A DNA stretch of 32,892 nt from Thalassotalea sp. 42_200_T64 (GTDB lineage Bacteria > Pseudomonadota > Gammaproteobacteria > Enterobacterales > Alteromonadaceae), in the NCBI GenBank assembly GCA_002162925.1, contig MABC01000006.1, forward strand, positions 1 to 32,892, read 5' to 3'. The notes under the pieces are model-generated. The model did no database searches. It saw only the letters and a list, made by a program, of their open reading frames with translations, and was not told where the DNA came from. Positions 15,373 to 24,359 of the stretch are shown here, piece by piece. Position numbers and translations under genes: made by a program. Within the stretch, counting starts at the first letter, position 1, and each line of letters begins with the position of its first letter.

Positions 15373-16548
15373 TTATTTCACTTCCACTCGCGGCGAACGC
15401 ATCACCACTTCGTCATTAAGCTCGATACCTATGCCCGGCTCTTCTGATACCTGGAAAAAACCATCAACTGGTTGTGGGTCTTGAATACACAGTTCACGAT
15501 TCCAACTCTTTATCGCATAAGTGTGGTGTTCATGGATCAAGAAGTTAGGTATCGCCGTTTCTAAGTGTAACGATGCTGCCGTTGCTACCGGGCCGCCACA
15601 AACATGGGCCTGAATACGAATGTCATAGACATCGGCATAATCGCACACTTTTTTCGCTTCGGTAAAGCCGCCACATAAACCAACATCGGGTTGCAACACA
15701 TCAATACTTTGATCTTCGAAATACTGACGCACATCCCAGCGATGGTATAAACGTTCACCACCGGCAATGGGCACATTAACATTTTCGGCGACTTTTTTAT
15801 GAACCTTAGGATTCAAATAATTGACCGGTTCTTCGTACATCATACAATCGACTTCTTCAACTATTTTGCCCATTTGGATGGCAGATGCCGCTCCCATCAA
15901 GGAATGTGACTCAAAAATAATATCGACGTCATCACCAACCGCATCTCTTATTGCTCGCAGTCTGTCGCCAAATAATCGCATTTGTGGTCTGGTAAATAAT
16001 TTGGTCCGATCAAACGATGAACTGCCATCTTTGTTATAGACGATAGGGTCAACCTTTACCGCGTCATAGCCTTCGCTCATCGCTTTTAGTGCCGCTTCTG
16101 CATATTCTGCTGGCTCGATAAGTTTTTTACATTCTTTATCCCAATCAAACTGCAGCTGGCTCGCATAAGTACGGAGTTTATCATTTACTTTACCGCCTAA
16201 GAGTTGATAAACCGGAACACCCAACGCCTTACCTTTGATATCCCATAGCGCGGTATCGATAGCACTCATTGCCGAATAAAGCACAGGTCCGCCACCTAAG
16301 CCCCAAAAACTTTCTCGCAACATTTTTGACCATAACAATTCGGTTTGGAACGGGTTAAAACCGATTAACACGGCTTCTGCGATCTCTTTGATCATCGCCG
16401 CAGCCGCACTATGACCCCAATCGTATGCAAGACCGGCTTCTCCGACTCCTGAAATACCTTCATCGGTATGAATACGAATAAACACCGGGTTCCAGGAAGG
16501 ACGGTCAGGACACTCAATATCAAAAATTTCTACGCGGGTTATTTTCAT
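15373..16548 (-). CDS. Enolase-superfamily sugar-acid dehydratase (mandelate racemase/muconate lactonizing type)
   Basis: The 391-aa protein has the capping N-terminal domain and a beta-barrel with K165/D167 in VKVDP, metal ligands E213 (FESH), E239 or E240 (YEEP) and E265 (AGGERL), then D288 in LQPDVGLCGG and H315 in QAHVCGGP. His two residues after the first metal ligand (H215) and His at the end of the seventh strand are features of galactonate- or gluconate-type dehydratases rather than racemases. Substrate is therefore predicted to be an aldonic acid, giving a 2-keto-3-deoxy acid. It is convergent with the SDR-lactonase pair and on the same strand as the class II aldolase gene. Confidence 0.85.
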   Translation of the reverse strand: MKITRVEIFDIECPDRPSWNPVFIRIHTDEGISGVGEAGLAYDWGHSAAAAMIKEIAEAVLIGFNPFQTELLWSKMLRESFWGLGGGPVLYSAMSAIDTALWDIKGKALGVPVYQLLGGKVNDKLRTYASQLQFDWDKECKKLIEPAEYAEAALKAMSEGYDAVKVDPIVYNKDGSSSFDRTKLFTRPQMRLFGDRLRAIRDAVGDDVDIIFESHSLMGAASAIQMGKIVEEVDCMMYEEPVNYLNPKVHKKVAENVNVPIAGGERLYHRWDVRQYFEDQSIDVLQPDVGLCGGFTEAKKVCDYADVYDIRIQAHVCGGPVATAASLHLETAIPNFLIHEHHTYAIKSWNRELCIQDPQPVDGFFQVSEEPGIGIELNDEVVMRSPRVEVK

Positions 16549-16630
16549 GGATTCTCCAAGGGTTATTAGCTGTTCAGTAATGCGGTTTAAATACTACTGT
16601 TTTAACCGTCATTATTGGGGATATATTGTA

Positions 16631-16865
16631 GAAGAAACGAGAAGCGAAAAACGAAAAACACATCGATTGTGATGATTCTTCATTTATGAACTTGTTTTAG
16701 AATTTCAGGATTATCTCAAAATACTTAGACAAGTTTGTAGCAAAACTTACATATCAATTACTACTGCAAAATCAGTGGCAACAATATTAAATTAAAGTCA
16801 GCGAGCTATGCTCTTCGTTTCTAGTTTCTCGTTTCTTTCTTAATTTCTCGTCTCTCGTTTCTCTT
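16631..16865. repeat. Intergenic segment bounded by inverted GAAACGA-type repeats
   Basis: A purine-rich run with GAAACGAGAAGCGAAAAACG at 16631-16657 faces a pyrimidine-rich run at 16811-16862 (CTCTTCGTTTCTAGTTTCTC and onward). The same modules recur at 25746-25824. No gene is evident in the 315 bp between the dehydratase and aldolase genes, so these two may have separate promoters. Confidence 0.65.
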
Positions 16866-17631
16866 ATTCCGCAAAGCCGGGATCTAAGCGATAGGCTTTA
16901 CGCATCATCGCTGGCCAGGATTTTTGACCGCCGGTTGAACCGGTATGAACTATTTTTGCCTGGCTAAGAATGTTCTCAACAATGGGCTGCTCTACATACA
17001 CTAACTCTTCGCCACTGGCTTGTAACATCAATTGTATTTCACAAGCACGATTCAAATCATACATACGCATGAACGCATCGCCAATCGTTGCTCCTAAGGT
17101 CAAGCCACCATGGTTTCTTAATAGTAAATGATTATTGCTAGCAAGGTTATCTTGCAAACGTTTTTTCTCCGCCGGATTCACCGCCAGACCTTCATAATCG
17201 TGATAACTCATGGTTGCCATAGAGAACATCGAATATTGGCTTAATGGCAATAACCCTTGCTTTTGTGATGCCACAGCAATGGTGGCATTAGTATGCAAAT
17301 GCATGACACACTTGGCGTCATGGCGAACGTCATGGATAGCACTATGAATGGTAAAGCCAGCCGGATTTATTTCAAATTCACCGCCATCAAGAATGTTACC
17401 TTTAATGTCTATTTTTACTAAATTAGAGGCTGTCACTTCATCAAAAGCGACACAAAAAGCATTGATTAAAAAATGTTCACTATCGGGGATCCTTGCTGAA
17501 ATGTGAGTATAAATTAAATCATCCCAGCCAAAGTGAGCAACCAGGCGATAGCAAGCGGCCAAATCAAGACGAGTTTGCCATTCGTCTTTAGAAACTTTAT
17601 TTTTTAAATTTCTAACTATTAAATCAATCAC
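16864..17631 (-). CDS. Class II aldolase/adducin family protein
   Basis: The 255-aa protein has the zinc-site histidines of class II aldolases: HLH at 111-113 (MHLHTNATIAVA) and H174 in LLLRNHGGLTLG, with NPAGFTIHSAIH before them. The family splits phosphorylated or free ketose acids (fuculose- or ribulose-phosphate type), but many members of this subgroup remain without assigned substrate. Next to a sugar-acid dehydratase it plausibly cleaves a downstream keto-acid. The start codon is GTG at 17631, preceded by AAGGA eight bases upstream; no ATG occurs near it. Confidence 0.83.
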   Translation of the reverse strand: MIDLIVRNLKNKVSKDEWQTRLDLAACYRLVAHFGWDDLIYTHISARIPDSEHFLINAFCVAFDEVTASNLVKIDIKGNILDGGEFEINPAGFTIHSAIHDVRHDAKCVMHLHTNATIAVASQKQGLLPLSQYSMFSMATMSYHDYEGLAVNPAEKKRLQDNLASNNHLLLRNHGGLTLGATIGDAFMRMYDLNRACEIQLMLQASGEELVYVEQPIVENILSQAKIVHTGSTGGQKSWPAMMRKAYRLDPGFAE

Positions 17632-17764
17632 TTAGATTTCCTTTATGAATTTATCTTGTTTCTAATATATATTGCTTAACTGGTATTCCAAGCAATGGCA
17701 GAGTAAACTGATAGCCACAAGTTTAAATCGATTTCCTCTGATAATCACTTTTGGGAACTTATCA

Positions 17765-18670
17765 ATGTCGAATAAAGTATTCTCAACTGTACTAACTTTT
17801 TTTTTGCTGCAGGTCATTATCCAACCTGCGCTGGCCATCGAATATAAACTTCCCGCTAATAATAGCCGATTAGTCGGTGAAAAAACCAATTACACCGTGA
17901 AAAAAGGCGATTATTTTCAGCAAATTGCGCAAACATTCAACGTGGGTTTTTTAGGTCTGATGGAAGCCAATCCTGGTATTGACCCGCTATTGCCAGAACC
18001 AGGCACTGAATTGGAAATCCCGACACAACTCATTTTACCTTATGGTGAACATGACGGTATCGTCATTAACTTATCTGAGTTACGTCTTTATTACTTTGAT
18101 AAGCCCAAAAACTCTGTGCACGTTTTTCCTGTGGGTATCGGCAAGATTGGCCATATGACACCGACGCTGATCAGTGAGATCACCGAAAAAAGAACGAATC
18201 CCAATTGGTTTCCAACCGCAGATCATCGCAAAGATTACTTCAAAAAACACGGTGTAGAAATGGCTAAAATGATCAAGGCCGGACCAGATAACCCGTTAGG
18301 AGATTATGCGATGAGAATTGGCAGCAGTGCCTATTTGATCCATGGTACCAATCAACGTTTCGGTATCGGTATGCGCGCCAGTTCGGGTTGTGTCCGCATG
18401 AACCCTGAAGATATTGAGTGGTTATTTAAACAAGCATCACCAGGAACGAAAGTAAAGATTGTCGATCATCCGATAAAAATGGCATACCAGGCACCGAATA
18501 AACGGGTGATAGAAATACATTCACCGTTAACCAATAATCAAGGTGTGGTGCCGAGTTTGTTACCAATATCCGAAGGGGTGAAAAAATTTATCGGCAGTGA
18601 TGCCGACGATATTGAATTATTAAATGCGATAATAGCCAAGCCAACGGGGTTACCGATAGAAATTAACTAA
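17765..18670 (+). CDS. L,D-transpeptidase (YkuD domain) with LysM, ErfK/YbiS-like
   Basis: The ATG at 17765 is chosen over an upstream one at 17672 because it begins directly before a signal peptide (residues 1-24, cleavage after ALA). A LysM segment follows (about 43-90, YTVKKGDYFQQIAQTFNV), then the YkuD domain with H193 in IHGT and C209 in SSGCVRM, the catalytic histidine and cysteine. Length of 301 aa matches ErfK, YbiS and YcfS, which attach Braun lipoprotein to peptidoglycan in the periplasm. An Lpp-like gene lies convergently 96 bp downstream, a strong contextual hint about its substrate. Confidence 0.93.
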   Translation: MSNKVFSTVLTFFLLQVIIQPALAIEYKLPANNSRLVGEKTNYTVKKGDYFQQIAQTFNVGFLGLMEANPGIDPLLPEPGTELEIPTQLILPYGEHDGIVINLSELRLYYFDKPKNSVHVFPVGIGKIGHMTPTLISEITEKRTNPNWFPTADHRKDYFKKHGVEMAKMIKAGPDNPLGDYAMRIGSSAYLIHGTNQRFGIGMRASSGCVRMNPEDIEWLFKQASPGTKVKIVDHPIKMAYQAPNKRVIEIHSPLTNNQGVVPSLLPISEGVKKFIGSDADDIELLNAIIAKPTGLPIEIN

Positions 18671-18719
18671 CGCCGCTCCATACTCCATGTATCCACGGCA
18701 TATAGGCCAATCCCTGGCC

Positions 18720-18748
18720 AAAAAAAACGAGCCGAGGCTCGTTTTTTT
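18720..18748. terminator. Bidirectional terminator between L,D-transpeptidase and lpp
   Basis: A7 then CGAGC/GCTCG stem with a tiny loop, then T7; symmetric, so it serves both convergent genes. Confidence 0.9.
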
Positions 18749-18766
18749 GATTGTTGATAGTTGGAG

Positions 18767-19054
18767 TTACTTCTTATAAGAACTAACAACCATATCTAAG
18801 CGCTCATTCGCTTTGCTAGCTTCCGCGGCGGCTTCGGCAGCCATTTCTTTGGCAGCTGCGGCATCTGCAGCACTTCTTTTTGTGGCCATTTTCATTGCTG
18901 CGTGATCCGAAGATAATTTATCCACTTGCATAGATAAGCTGTCTACTTTGGTATTTAAATCAGCAATGTTTCGATTCAATTCATCATTATTAGCACAACC
19001 AGTTAAACCTAGTGCTAATACCACTCCGGAAAGAGTAATAAGTTTCTTATTCAT
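18767..19054 (-). CDS. lpp: Lpp-type murein lipoprotein
   Basis: From the ATG at 19054 the product is 95 aa with a lipobox LTGC (C20), an alpha-helical heptad region (LNRNIADLNTKVDSLSMQVDKL) that would form the trimeric coiled coil, an alanine-rich helix and a C-terminal ...SYKK. The terminal lysine is where L,D-transpeptidases link Lpp to peptidoglycan. It is longer than E. coli Lpp (78 aa). An upstream ATG at 19075 was rejected because GGAG sits eight to eleven bases before 19054. The 5' leader holds a 9-bp hairpin at 19087-19115. Confidence 0.85.
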   Translation of the reverse strand: MNKKLITLSGVVLALGLTGCANNDELNRNIADLNTKVDSLSMQVDKLSSDHAAMKMATKRSAADAAAAKEMAAEAAAEASKANERLDMVVSSYKK

Positions 19055-19086
19055 CCTGTGACTCCATTTATTCATTAGTTAACTAA

Positions 19087-19115
19087 GAGTGAAATTCAAG
19101 ACGATTATTTCACTC
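19087..19115 (-). other. Hairpin in the lpp 5' leader
   Basis: GAGTGAAAT (19087-19095) pairs perfectly with ATTTCACTC (19107-19115) around an 11-nt loop, about 30 nt upstream of the lpp start. It could stabilise the mRNA or be an operator. Confidence 0.45.
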
Positions 19116-19199
19116 CTAGTGAGTATGGCATATATAAATTTTATTTCAGCTTTTTATTGTTATTTTTTAATGGTTTGTCTTATTTCCTAATAGCTATGA

Positions 19200-19667
19200 T
19201 TAGTCCGGTAACACCGGCAAACCTAAATCTTCTTTTACCTTTTCAATGACCACATAAGTATGGGTTTGCGATACACCGGGTAATTCAACGATCATACCCA
19301 ATACATCGCGATAATTATTCATGTTAGTGATGCGTAACTTTAATAAGTAGTCAAAACCGCCCGCGACCATATGACACTCGGCAACCTCTTTAACCTTCAC
19401 CACTTCCGCTTTGAATAAATTAAAAACATCGGCAGTAGTTCTATCTAACGTTACCTGAATGAATGCCGACATATTAATATCTAGCATTTGTGCATTTAAC
19501 ACGGCGCCATAGCGCTTTATGTAACCTTCCGCCTCTAAGCGTTTTACTCTGTCTAAGCAAGGACTTGCACTCAGGTTCACTTGCTTTGCAAGCTCAACAT
19601 TCGAAATTCGAGCCTGACGTTGTAAAATGTCTAAAATAGTTAAATCTATACGATCAAGTGTTTTCAT
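19200..19667 (-). CDS. Lrp/AsnC-family regulator, probable activator or sensor for putA
   Basis: The 155-aa protein from ATG 19667 starts MKTLDRIDLTILDILQRQAR, the standard opening of the Lrp helix-turn-helix (about residues 5-60, ISNVELAKQVNLSASPCLDRVKRLE), followed by the ligand-binding ACT-like domain (GGFDYLLKLRITNMNNY). The upstream ATG at 19724 is disfavoured; GGGGTGAG precedes 19667. It is divergent from putA, as the Lrp-type regulators of proline catabolism often are. Since putA lacks its own DNA-binding domain, this protein is the best candidate for proline-responsive control. Confidence 0.88.
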   Translation of the reverse strand: MKTLDRIDLTILDILQRQARISNVELAKQVNLSASPCLDRVKRLEAEGYIKRYGAVLNAQMLDINMSAFIQVTLDRTTADVFNLFKAEVVKVKEVAECHMVAGGFDYLLKLRITNMNNYRDVLGMIVELPGVSQTHTYVVIEKVKEDLGLPVLPD

Positions 19668-19691
19668 CGCGGCACTCACCCCATATTTTCT

Positions 19692-19725
19692 AGTGTATTT
19701 TGTTGCATTTACCCAATAATACACT
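19692..19725. promoter_or_regulatory. Candidate operator in the lrp-putA divergent promoter region
   Basis: AGTGTATT (19692-19699) and AATACACT (19718-19725) form a perfect 8-bp inverted repeat with centres 26 bp apart, lying between the two start codons. Such spacing could seat an Lrp-type dimer or higher oligomer. Assignment is inference from position and symmetry. Confidence 0.45.
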
Positions 19726-19808
19726 GAATAAACCCGAATTTCACCAGCACATCCTGTGGTTTTTTCTTTAAACTTCGATAATTGAATTACTTTATATGGG
19801 GCTTAACA

Positions 19809-22800
19809 ATGCTTTTTAATGGTACCTTAACCACAACCGATCCTATCCGTCAGCAAATTCGTGATCACTACCGTGCTGACGAAAATGAGGTATTAGCCAA
19901 TTTATTACCTCTTGCTGAAATTGATGCCAATGCTCGTTCTCGAGCCTGGGAAAGAGCACGCCAGTTAGTGGTACAAATTCGTAAAGATCAAACCGGTAAA
20001 GGCGGAGTTGATGCACTATTAAATGAGTTTTCCCTTTCTAGTGAAGAAGGCGTGGTATTAATGTGCTTGGCCGAAGCATTATTACGTGTTCCTGATAAAT
20101 TAACTGCTGATAATCTGATCCGCGATAAGTTAGCCGAAGGCGACTGGAGTTCGCATATTGGTAATAGTGATTCGATTTTTGTAAATGCTTCTTCCTGGGG
20201 GCTGTTGTTAACCGGTAAGTTAGTGAATTACTCGGATGATAACAAGAAACAACAATTTGGTCTGTTGAAGAAAACCATCGGTCGTTTAGGCGAGCCAGTA
20301 ATTCGCAAAGCCGTTCGTTATGCAATGAAAATTATGGGTACCCAGTTTGTGATGGGACGTACCATTAATGCTGCGGTTGAACGAGCCGTAAAAACGGAAG
20401 AAAAAGGCTATACCTATTCATACGACATGTTAGGTGAAGGTGCGCGTACGATGAAAGATGCTGACCGTTACTTTGACAGCTACGTGAAAGCAATAGAAGT
20501 GATCGGTAAAGCCGCAAAAGGTAACGGTCCGCAAAAAAGTCCAGGCATTTCAATTAAGCTTTCTGCCATACATCCTCGTTATGAATTCTCCCATCGTGAT
20601 CGGATAATTAACGAACTTATCCCTCGCCTCAAAGATTTAGCATTAAGAGCAAAAGCCTACGATATTGGCTTTACCGTAGATGCCGAAGAAGCGGATCGTT
20701 TAGATATTTCACTCGATGTGATTGGCGCGGTATTTTTAGATAATGATTTAGCTGGTTGGGATGGTTTCGGTATCGCCCTTCAGGCGTATCAAAAACGTGC
20801 GCTTTATGTGGTTGAATGGGTACGCGAACAAACATTAAAAGCCAACCGTCAAATGATGGTGCGCCTGGTGAAAGGTGCCTATTGGGATGCGGAAATAAAA
20901 ATTAGCCAAGTTGAAGGTTATGAAGATTTTCCAGTATTTTCACGAAAACCGGCAACGGATGTGTCTTATCATGCCTGTGCGAAAAAACTATTAAGCTACC
21001 GCGATACTATTTACCCGCAATTTGCCACACACAATGCCTATTCTGTCGCAACAATTCTGGAAATGGCAGAAAACCTTGATGGCTTTGAATTTCAACGCTT
21101 GCACGGTATGGGTGAGTCTTTATACGATCAGGTAGTAACTAACGATAACGTACCATGTCGGGTTTATGCACCCGTTGGTGAACACGAAGATTTACTTGCC
21201 TATTTAGTACGTCGTTTATTGGAAAATGGTGCCAACAGCTCTTTCGTAAACAACATTGTAGATGAAAATATTCCGGTTGAGTCGCTACTTAATGACCCAG
21301 TTGAAGAAGTGCGCAGCTGGCAAGATAAATATAACCCGCAAATTCCGCAATCAATTGCCATGTATGGTGACGAACGAGCCAATTCAAAAGGCATAGATTT
21401 AACCGATATCGATCAGGTAACGGTAATGCGTGACAACCTGAATCACTGGTTTGCAAAAGCGCAAACTAACGATGCCGTTGCTGGCGCACAACCGGTAACG
21501 AACCCGGCCAACCATAACGAAGTTATCGGTTATTTAACTCATGCCGATGAAGCAAAAATGCAAGACATCTTAGCTTCCGCTGAGGCCGCCTTTTCCTCAT
21601 GGTCGGCGACAGATGTAGCAGAGCGTGCTGAAATCTTATTAAAAACGGCCGATGCATTAGAAGCAAATCGCGATGAATTAATTGCCTTGTGTATTAAAGA
21701 AGCCGGTAAAATTCCGGTGGATGGTGTTAGTGAAGTTCGTGAGGCGGTAGATTTTTGTCGCTACTACGCCGCCCGCGCACAAACCATGCTAACAGATTCA
21801 GAGTTACAATCTCGCGGAGTGGTACTATGTATCAGCCCATGGAACTTCCCATTAGCCATATTCTTAGGACAAGTTGCCGCTGCCATTGTTACCGGTAATA
21901 CGGTGGTGGCAAAACCGGCAGAGCAAACGAGTCTAATTGCCTTACGTACTATCGAATTAATGCATGAATGTGGCCTGCCAAAAGGCGTGGTGATACCCGT
22001 TATTGCTCGTGGTAGCAAAGTGGGTGCACACATAGTACCTGATGAGCGTGTACAGGCGATCATGTTTACTGGTTCCACCGAAACGGGTACCTGGATCTCA
22101 CAAAAACTGGCCGAGCGTGAAGGCGATCCGGTACCGTTTATTGCCGAAACAGGCGGTCAAAACTGTATGATAGTTGATTCAACGGCGCTGCCAGAGCAAG
22201 TAGTTGATGATGTAATTGCCTCAGGTTTCCAAAGTGCTGGTCAACGTTGTTCAGCGTTACGGGTATTGTTCTTACAAGAAGACATTGCCGATAAAGTTAT
22301 CGATATGCTCAAGGGTGCCATGGCAGAGTTGCATGTTGGCGACCCAGCGTTCTTTAGTACCGATGTTGGCCCGGTAATTGATAATAAAGCGTTAACCGCG
22401 TTAAACGAGCATGTTAGCTACTTAACAGATAAAGCAACATTACACTATCAATGCCAAGGCCCGGAAATGGGCGATGTTGGCAACTACTTCTTTGTGCCAC
22501 GCTTGTATGAAATCAGCGATTTGTCAGTGCTTAAAAAAGAAGTGTTTGGCCCATGTGTCCACATAGTTCGCTTTAAAGCCAGCGATATTGACGATGTGAT
22601 TGATCAAATTAACGGTACTGGTTTTGGTTTAACTATGGGTATCCACACCCGTATTGAAGAAAAAAGTGAATACTTAGCCAAACGCTCACGTGCCGGTAAT
22701 GTTTACGTAAACCGTAACATGATTGGCGCCGTTGTTGGCGTACAGCCATTTGGTGGGCGAGGTTTATCCGGAACAGGTCCAAAAGCCGGTGGACCTATGT

Positions 22801-23606
22801 ATTTAACTCGTTTGGTGAAAGAGCCAAAATTGAGCGAAGATACCCCATTATCGGCAACAGAAAAAACAGCACTGGAGAGCCAGTTTAGTGATTTCGCTAA
22901 CGATGCCTGGAAAGTTGGTGCTAAGTTGCAAGCAGCGAAAAATGATGAGTTAAAATGGCGTGATACCAACACCACTATTCGAGTATCAATTGCCCGTCAG
23001 TTACTCGCAAAAATAGCATCACACAAATTGTTTGTTTCACAACAAAGTGAACTTGAACATACCTTAATTGCTGCTCGTGAACAGCTAACCATGATTGAGA
23101 AAAAGTTGAGCAAGCCAATCACGCTTCCTGGTCCTACTGGTGAATCGAATAAACTTTATCTTGAATCTCGTGGCACGGTGGCGATTATTGGCGATCAAGA
23201 TACCAGTTTTGAGTATTGGTTAGTCGCGGTTGTTTCTGCTCTTGCTGCGGCTAATACCGTTGTCGCTGTCGTTAGCGACGGTTTTTTAGCAGAAGCGCAA
23301 GAGTGTGAAAAAGTACTGAGCGAAATTGGTTTAGTTCCTGGAATTTTCCAGGCAGTATCGTTAAATCATTTGCCGACAGTGCTGGGACATAATTATCTAG
23401 CCGGTGCCGTAGTTGCGAGTAACTCACGCTTGAAACAAATTATTGCTGAGAAATTAGCCGCCAGACAAGGCGCTATCTTGCCCGTGATAACTGCGGAAAC
23501 CTTGCCTAAACTGTTCGAACGTTTAGTTACTGAAAAGACTATTACTATTGATACCACTGCCGCTGGCGGTAATGCATCATTAATGACGATGGAAATGGAA
23601 GAGTAA
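19809..23606 (+). CDS. putA: Bifunctional proline dehydrogenase / L-glutamate gamma-semialdehyde dehydrogenase PutA
   Basis: The start at 19809 follows GGGG seven bases upstream; a TTG at 19782 is less likely. The 1265-aa enzyme oxidises proline to glutamate via the semialdehyde. The FAD-binding PRODH barrel spans roughly residues 200-480 (DAEEADRLDISLD, RLVKGAYWDAEIK with K355, ATHNAY, FQRLHGMGE). The aldehyde dehydrogenase domain spans about 540-1010 with catalytic E780 (AETGGQN) and C814 (GQRCSA). A further C-terminal domain of about 200 residues is present. No ribbon-helix-helix precedes the first domain, so this is the non-regulatory type with a C-terminal extra domain. Confidence 0.97.
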   Translation: MLFNGTLTTTDPIRQQIRDHYRADENEVLANLLPLAEIDANARSRAWERARQLVVQIRKDQTGKGGVDALLNEFSLSSEEGVVLMCLAEALLRVPDKLTADNLIRDKLAEGDWSSHIGNSDSIFVNASSWGLLLTGKLVNYSDDNKKQQFGLLKKTIGRLGEPVIRKAVRYAMKIMGTQFVMGRTINAAVERAVKTEEKGYTYSYDMLGEGARTMKDADRYFDSYVKAIEVIGKAAKGNGPQKSPGISIKLSAIHPRYEFSHRDRIINELIPRLKDLALRAKAYDIGFTVDAEEADRLDISLDVIGAVFLDNDLAGWDGFGIALQAYQKRALYVVEWVREQTLKANRQMMVRLVKGAYWDAEIKISQVEGYEDFPVFSRKPATDVSYHACAKKLLSYRDTIYPQFATHNAYSVATILEMAENLDGFEFQRLHGMGESLYDQVVTNDNVPCRVYAPVGEHEDLLAYLVRRLLENGANSSFVNNIVDENIPVESLLNDPVEEVRSWQDKYNPQIPQSIAMYGDERANSKGIDLTDIDQVTVMRDNLNHWFAKAQTNDAVAGAQPVTNPANHNEVIGYLTHADEAKMQDILASAEAAFSSWSATDVAERAEILLKTADALEANRDELIALCIKEAGKIPVDGVSEVREAVDFCRYYAARAQTMLTDSELQSRGVVLCISPWNFPLAIFLGQVAAAIVTGNTVVAKPAEQTSLIALRTIELMHECGLPKGVVIPVIARGSKVGAHIVPDERVQAIMFTGSTETGTWISQKLAEREGDPVPFIAETGGQNCMIVDSTALPEQVVDDVIASGFQSAGQRCSALRVLFLQEDIADKVIDMLKGAMAELHVGDPAFFSTDVGPVIDNKALTALNEHVSYLTDKATLHYQCQGPEMGDVGNYFFVPRLYEISDLSVLKKEVFGPCVHIVRFKASDIDDVIDQINGTGFGLTMGIHTRIEEKSEYLAKRSRAGNVYVNRNMIGAVVGVQPFGGRGLSGTGPKAGGPMYLTRLVKEPKLSEDTPLSATEKTALESQFSDFANDAWKVGAKLQAAKNDELKWRDTNTTIRVSIARQLLAKIASHKLFVSQQSELEHTLIAAREQLTMIEKKLSKPITLPGPTGESNKLYLESRGTVAIIGDQDTSFEYWLVAVVSALAAANTVVAVVSDGFLAEAQECEKVLSEIGLVPGIFQAVSLNHLPTVLGHNYLAGAVVASNSRLKQIIAEKLAARQGAILPVITAETLPKLFERLVTEKTITIDTTAAGGNASLMTMEMEE

Positions 23607-23656
23607 AGCGAATTCGCTTAAACTCTGTAATTTGCAAAGGCGACCGGTTGTGAAGT

Positions 23657-23697
23657 GACCCCCAATAGTTGGACTATCCAATTACTGGGGGTCTTTT
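23657..23697 (+). terminator. Strong terminator after putA
   Basis: GACCCCCA...TTGG pairs with CCAA...TGGGGGTC, followed by T5. The stem is long with three interior differences. Its wording resembles tips of some IS3-family elements, so it may be an exapted IS end; this is only a resemblance. Confidence 0.8.
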
Positions 23698-23733
23698 TAT
23701 GGGGTAAATAAATTAACGCACTATACGCGGGAG

Positions 23734-23824
23734 GAGGTACCGACCTGCGTCGGTATGACGTGGTGTAAATGAACAAGAATGATTGAAAAATACGCCGTCA
23801 TCCTGAACTTGTTTCAGGATCTCC
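23734..23824. repeat. Pair of REP-like palindromes in opposite orientation
   Basis: 23734-23770 (GAGGTACCGACCTGCGTCGG then TATGACGTGGTGTAAAT) and 23794-23824 (CGTCATCCTGAA...TTCAGGATCTCC) belong to the dispersed gaggt-ccc/ggg-atgacg family also seen at 32429-32467 and 32578-32614. Each has an inner palindrome followed by ATGACG. Confidence 0.75.
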
Positions 23825-23845
23825 TTGCTTGACAGTGAGCCGTTA

Positions 23846-24331
23846 TTACCTTGTTGCCAACAGCTTGGCTATTTCGGCTTCATATTCTGCTTTTTTATTA
23901 TTAAAAAAACCAACATGAGCAGAAACGGGTTTGCCCGCTTTATCAAGCAGGTAACTGCTTGGCATGCCTTTAAGTTTAAATTCTTTGGCGATTGCACCGT
24001 TAGGATCATAAATCACCGTAAAGTTTGCTGGATTTTCTTGCAAAAACTCATCGGCTAAAAATTTTTCGACATCGACATTGACGGTAATTATCTTCAAGCC
24101 TTGTTCAGCATATTTAACTTGCATCTCGTTCATCCAGGGAAAAGATTTCCTGCACGGCACACACCAGGACGCCCAAAAATCGAGGTAAATTACCTTGCCT
24201 TTATTGTCGGCAAGGAGTTGCTGTAATTGTGCTTTACTGCCTAACTTGTTATCCACATTGTTCGCCTGGCTAAAGGGTGCTGAAACCATCAATACCAGCA
24301 ACAATAATGTTTTTAACACAAGCTTATTCAT
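23846..24331 (-). CDS. TlpA-like periplasmic thioredoxin
   Basis: The 161-aa protein has a signal peptide (about residues 1-23, ending SQA) and a thioredoxin fold with the active site WCVPC (C57, C60) in YLDFWASWCVPCRKSFP. The cis-proline segment is KGMPSSYLLD. Members of this family reduce disulfides in the periplasm, for instance in cytochrome or metal-centre assembly. A cysteine-containing small lipoprotein is encoded 29 bp upstream, suggesting an operon, and may be a partner or substrate; that link is inference. Confidence 0.88.
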   Translation of the reverse strand: MNKLVLKTLLLLVLMVSAPFSQANNVDNKLGSKAQLQQLLADNKGKVIYLDFWASWCVPCRKSFPWMNEMQVKYAEQGLKIITVNVDVEKFLADEFLQENPANFTVIYDPNGAIAKEFKLKGMPSSYLLDKAGKPVSAHVGFFNNKKAEYEAEIAKLLATR

Positions 24332-24359
24332 CTTCTTTCCTAACGACGTTTATTAATGC

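Noticed and set aside
16631..16865. Possible CRISPR-like array from the repeating GAAACGA units
   Set aside because: The units are adjacent or irregular without unique spacers of constant length, and no cas gene is near.
20038..20553. Several minus-strand open frames inside putA
   Set aside because: They mirror the strongly conserved PutA coding frame and have no ribosome sites or family features.
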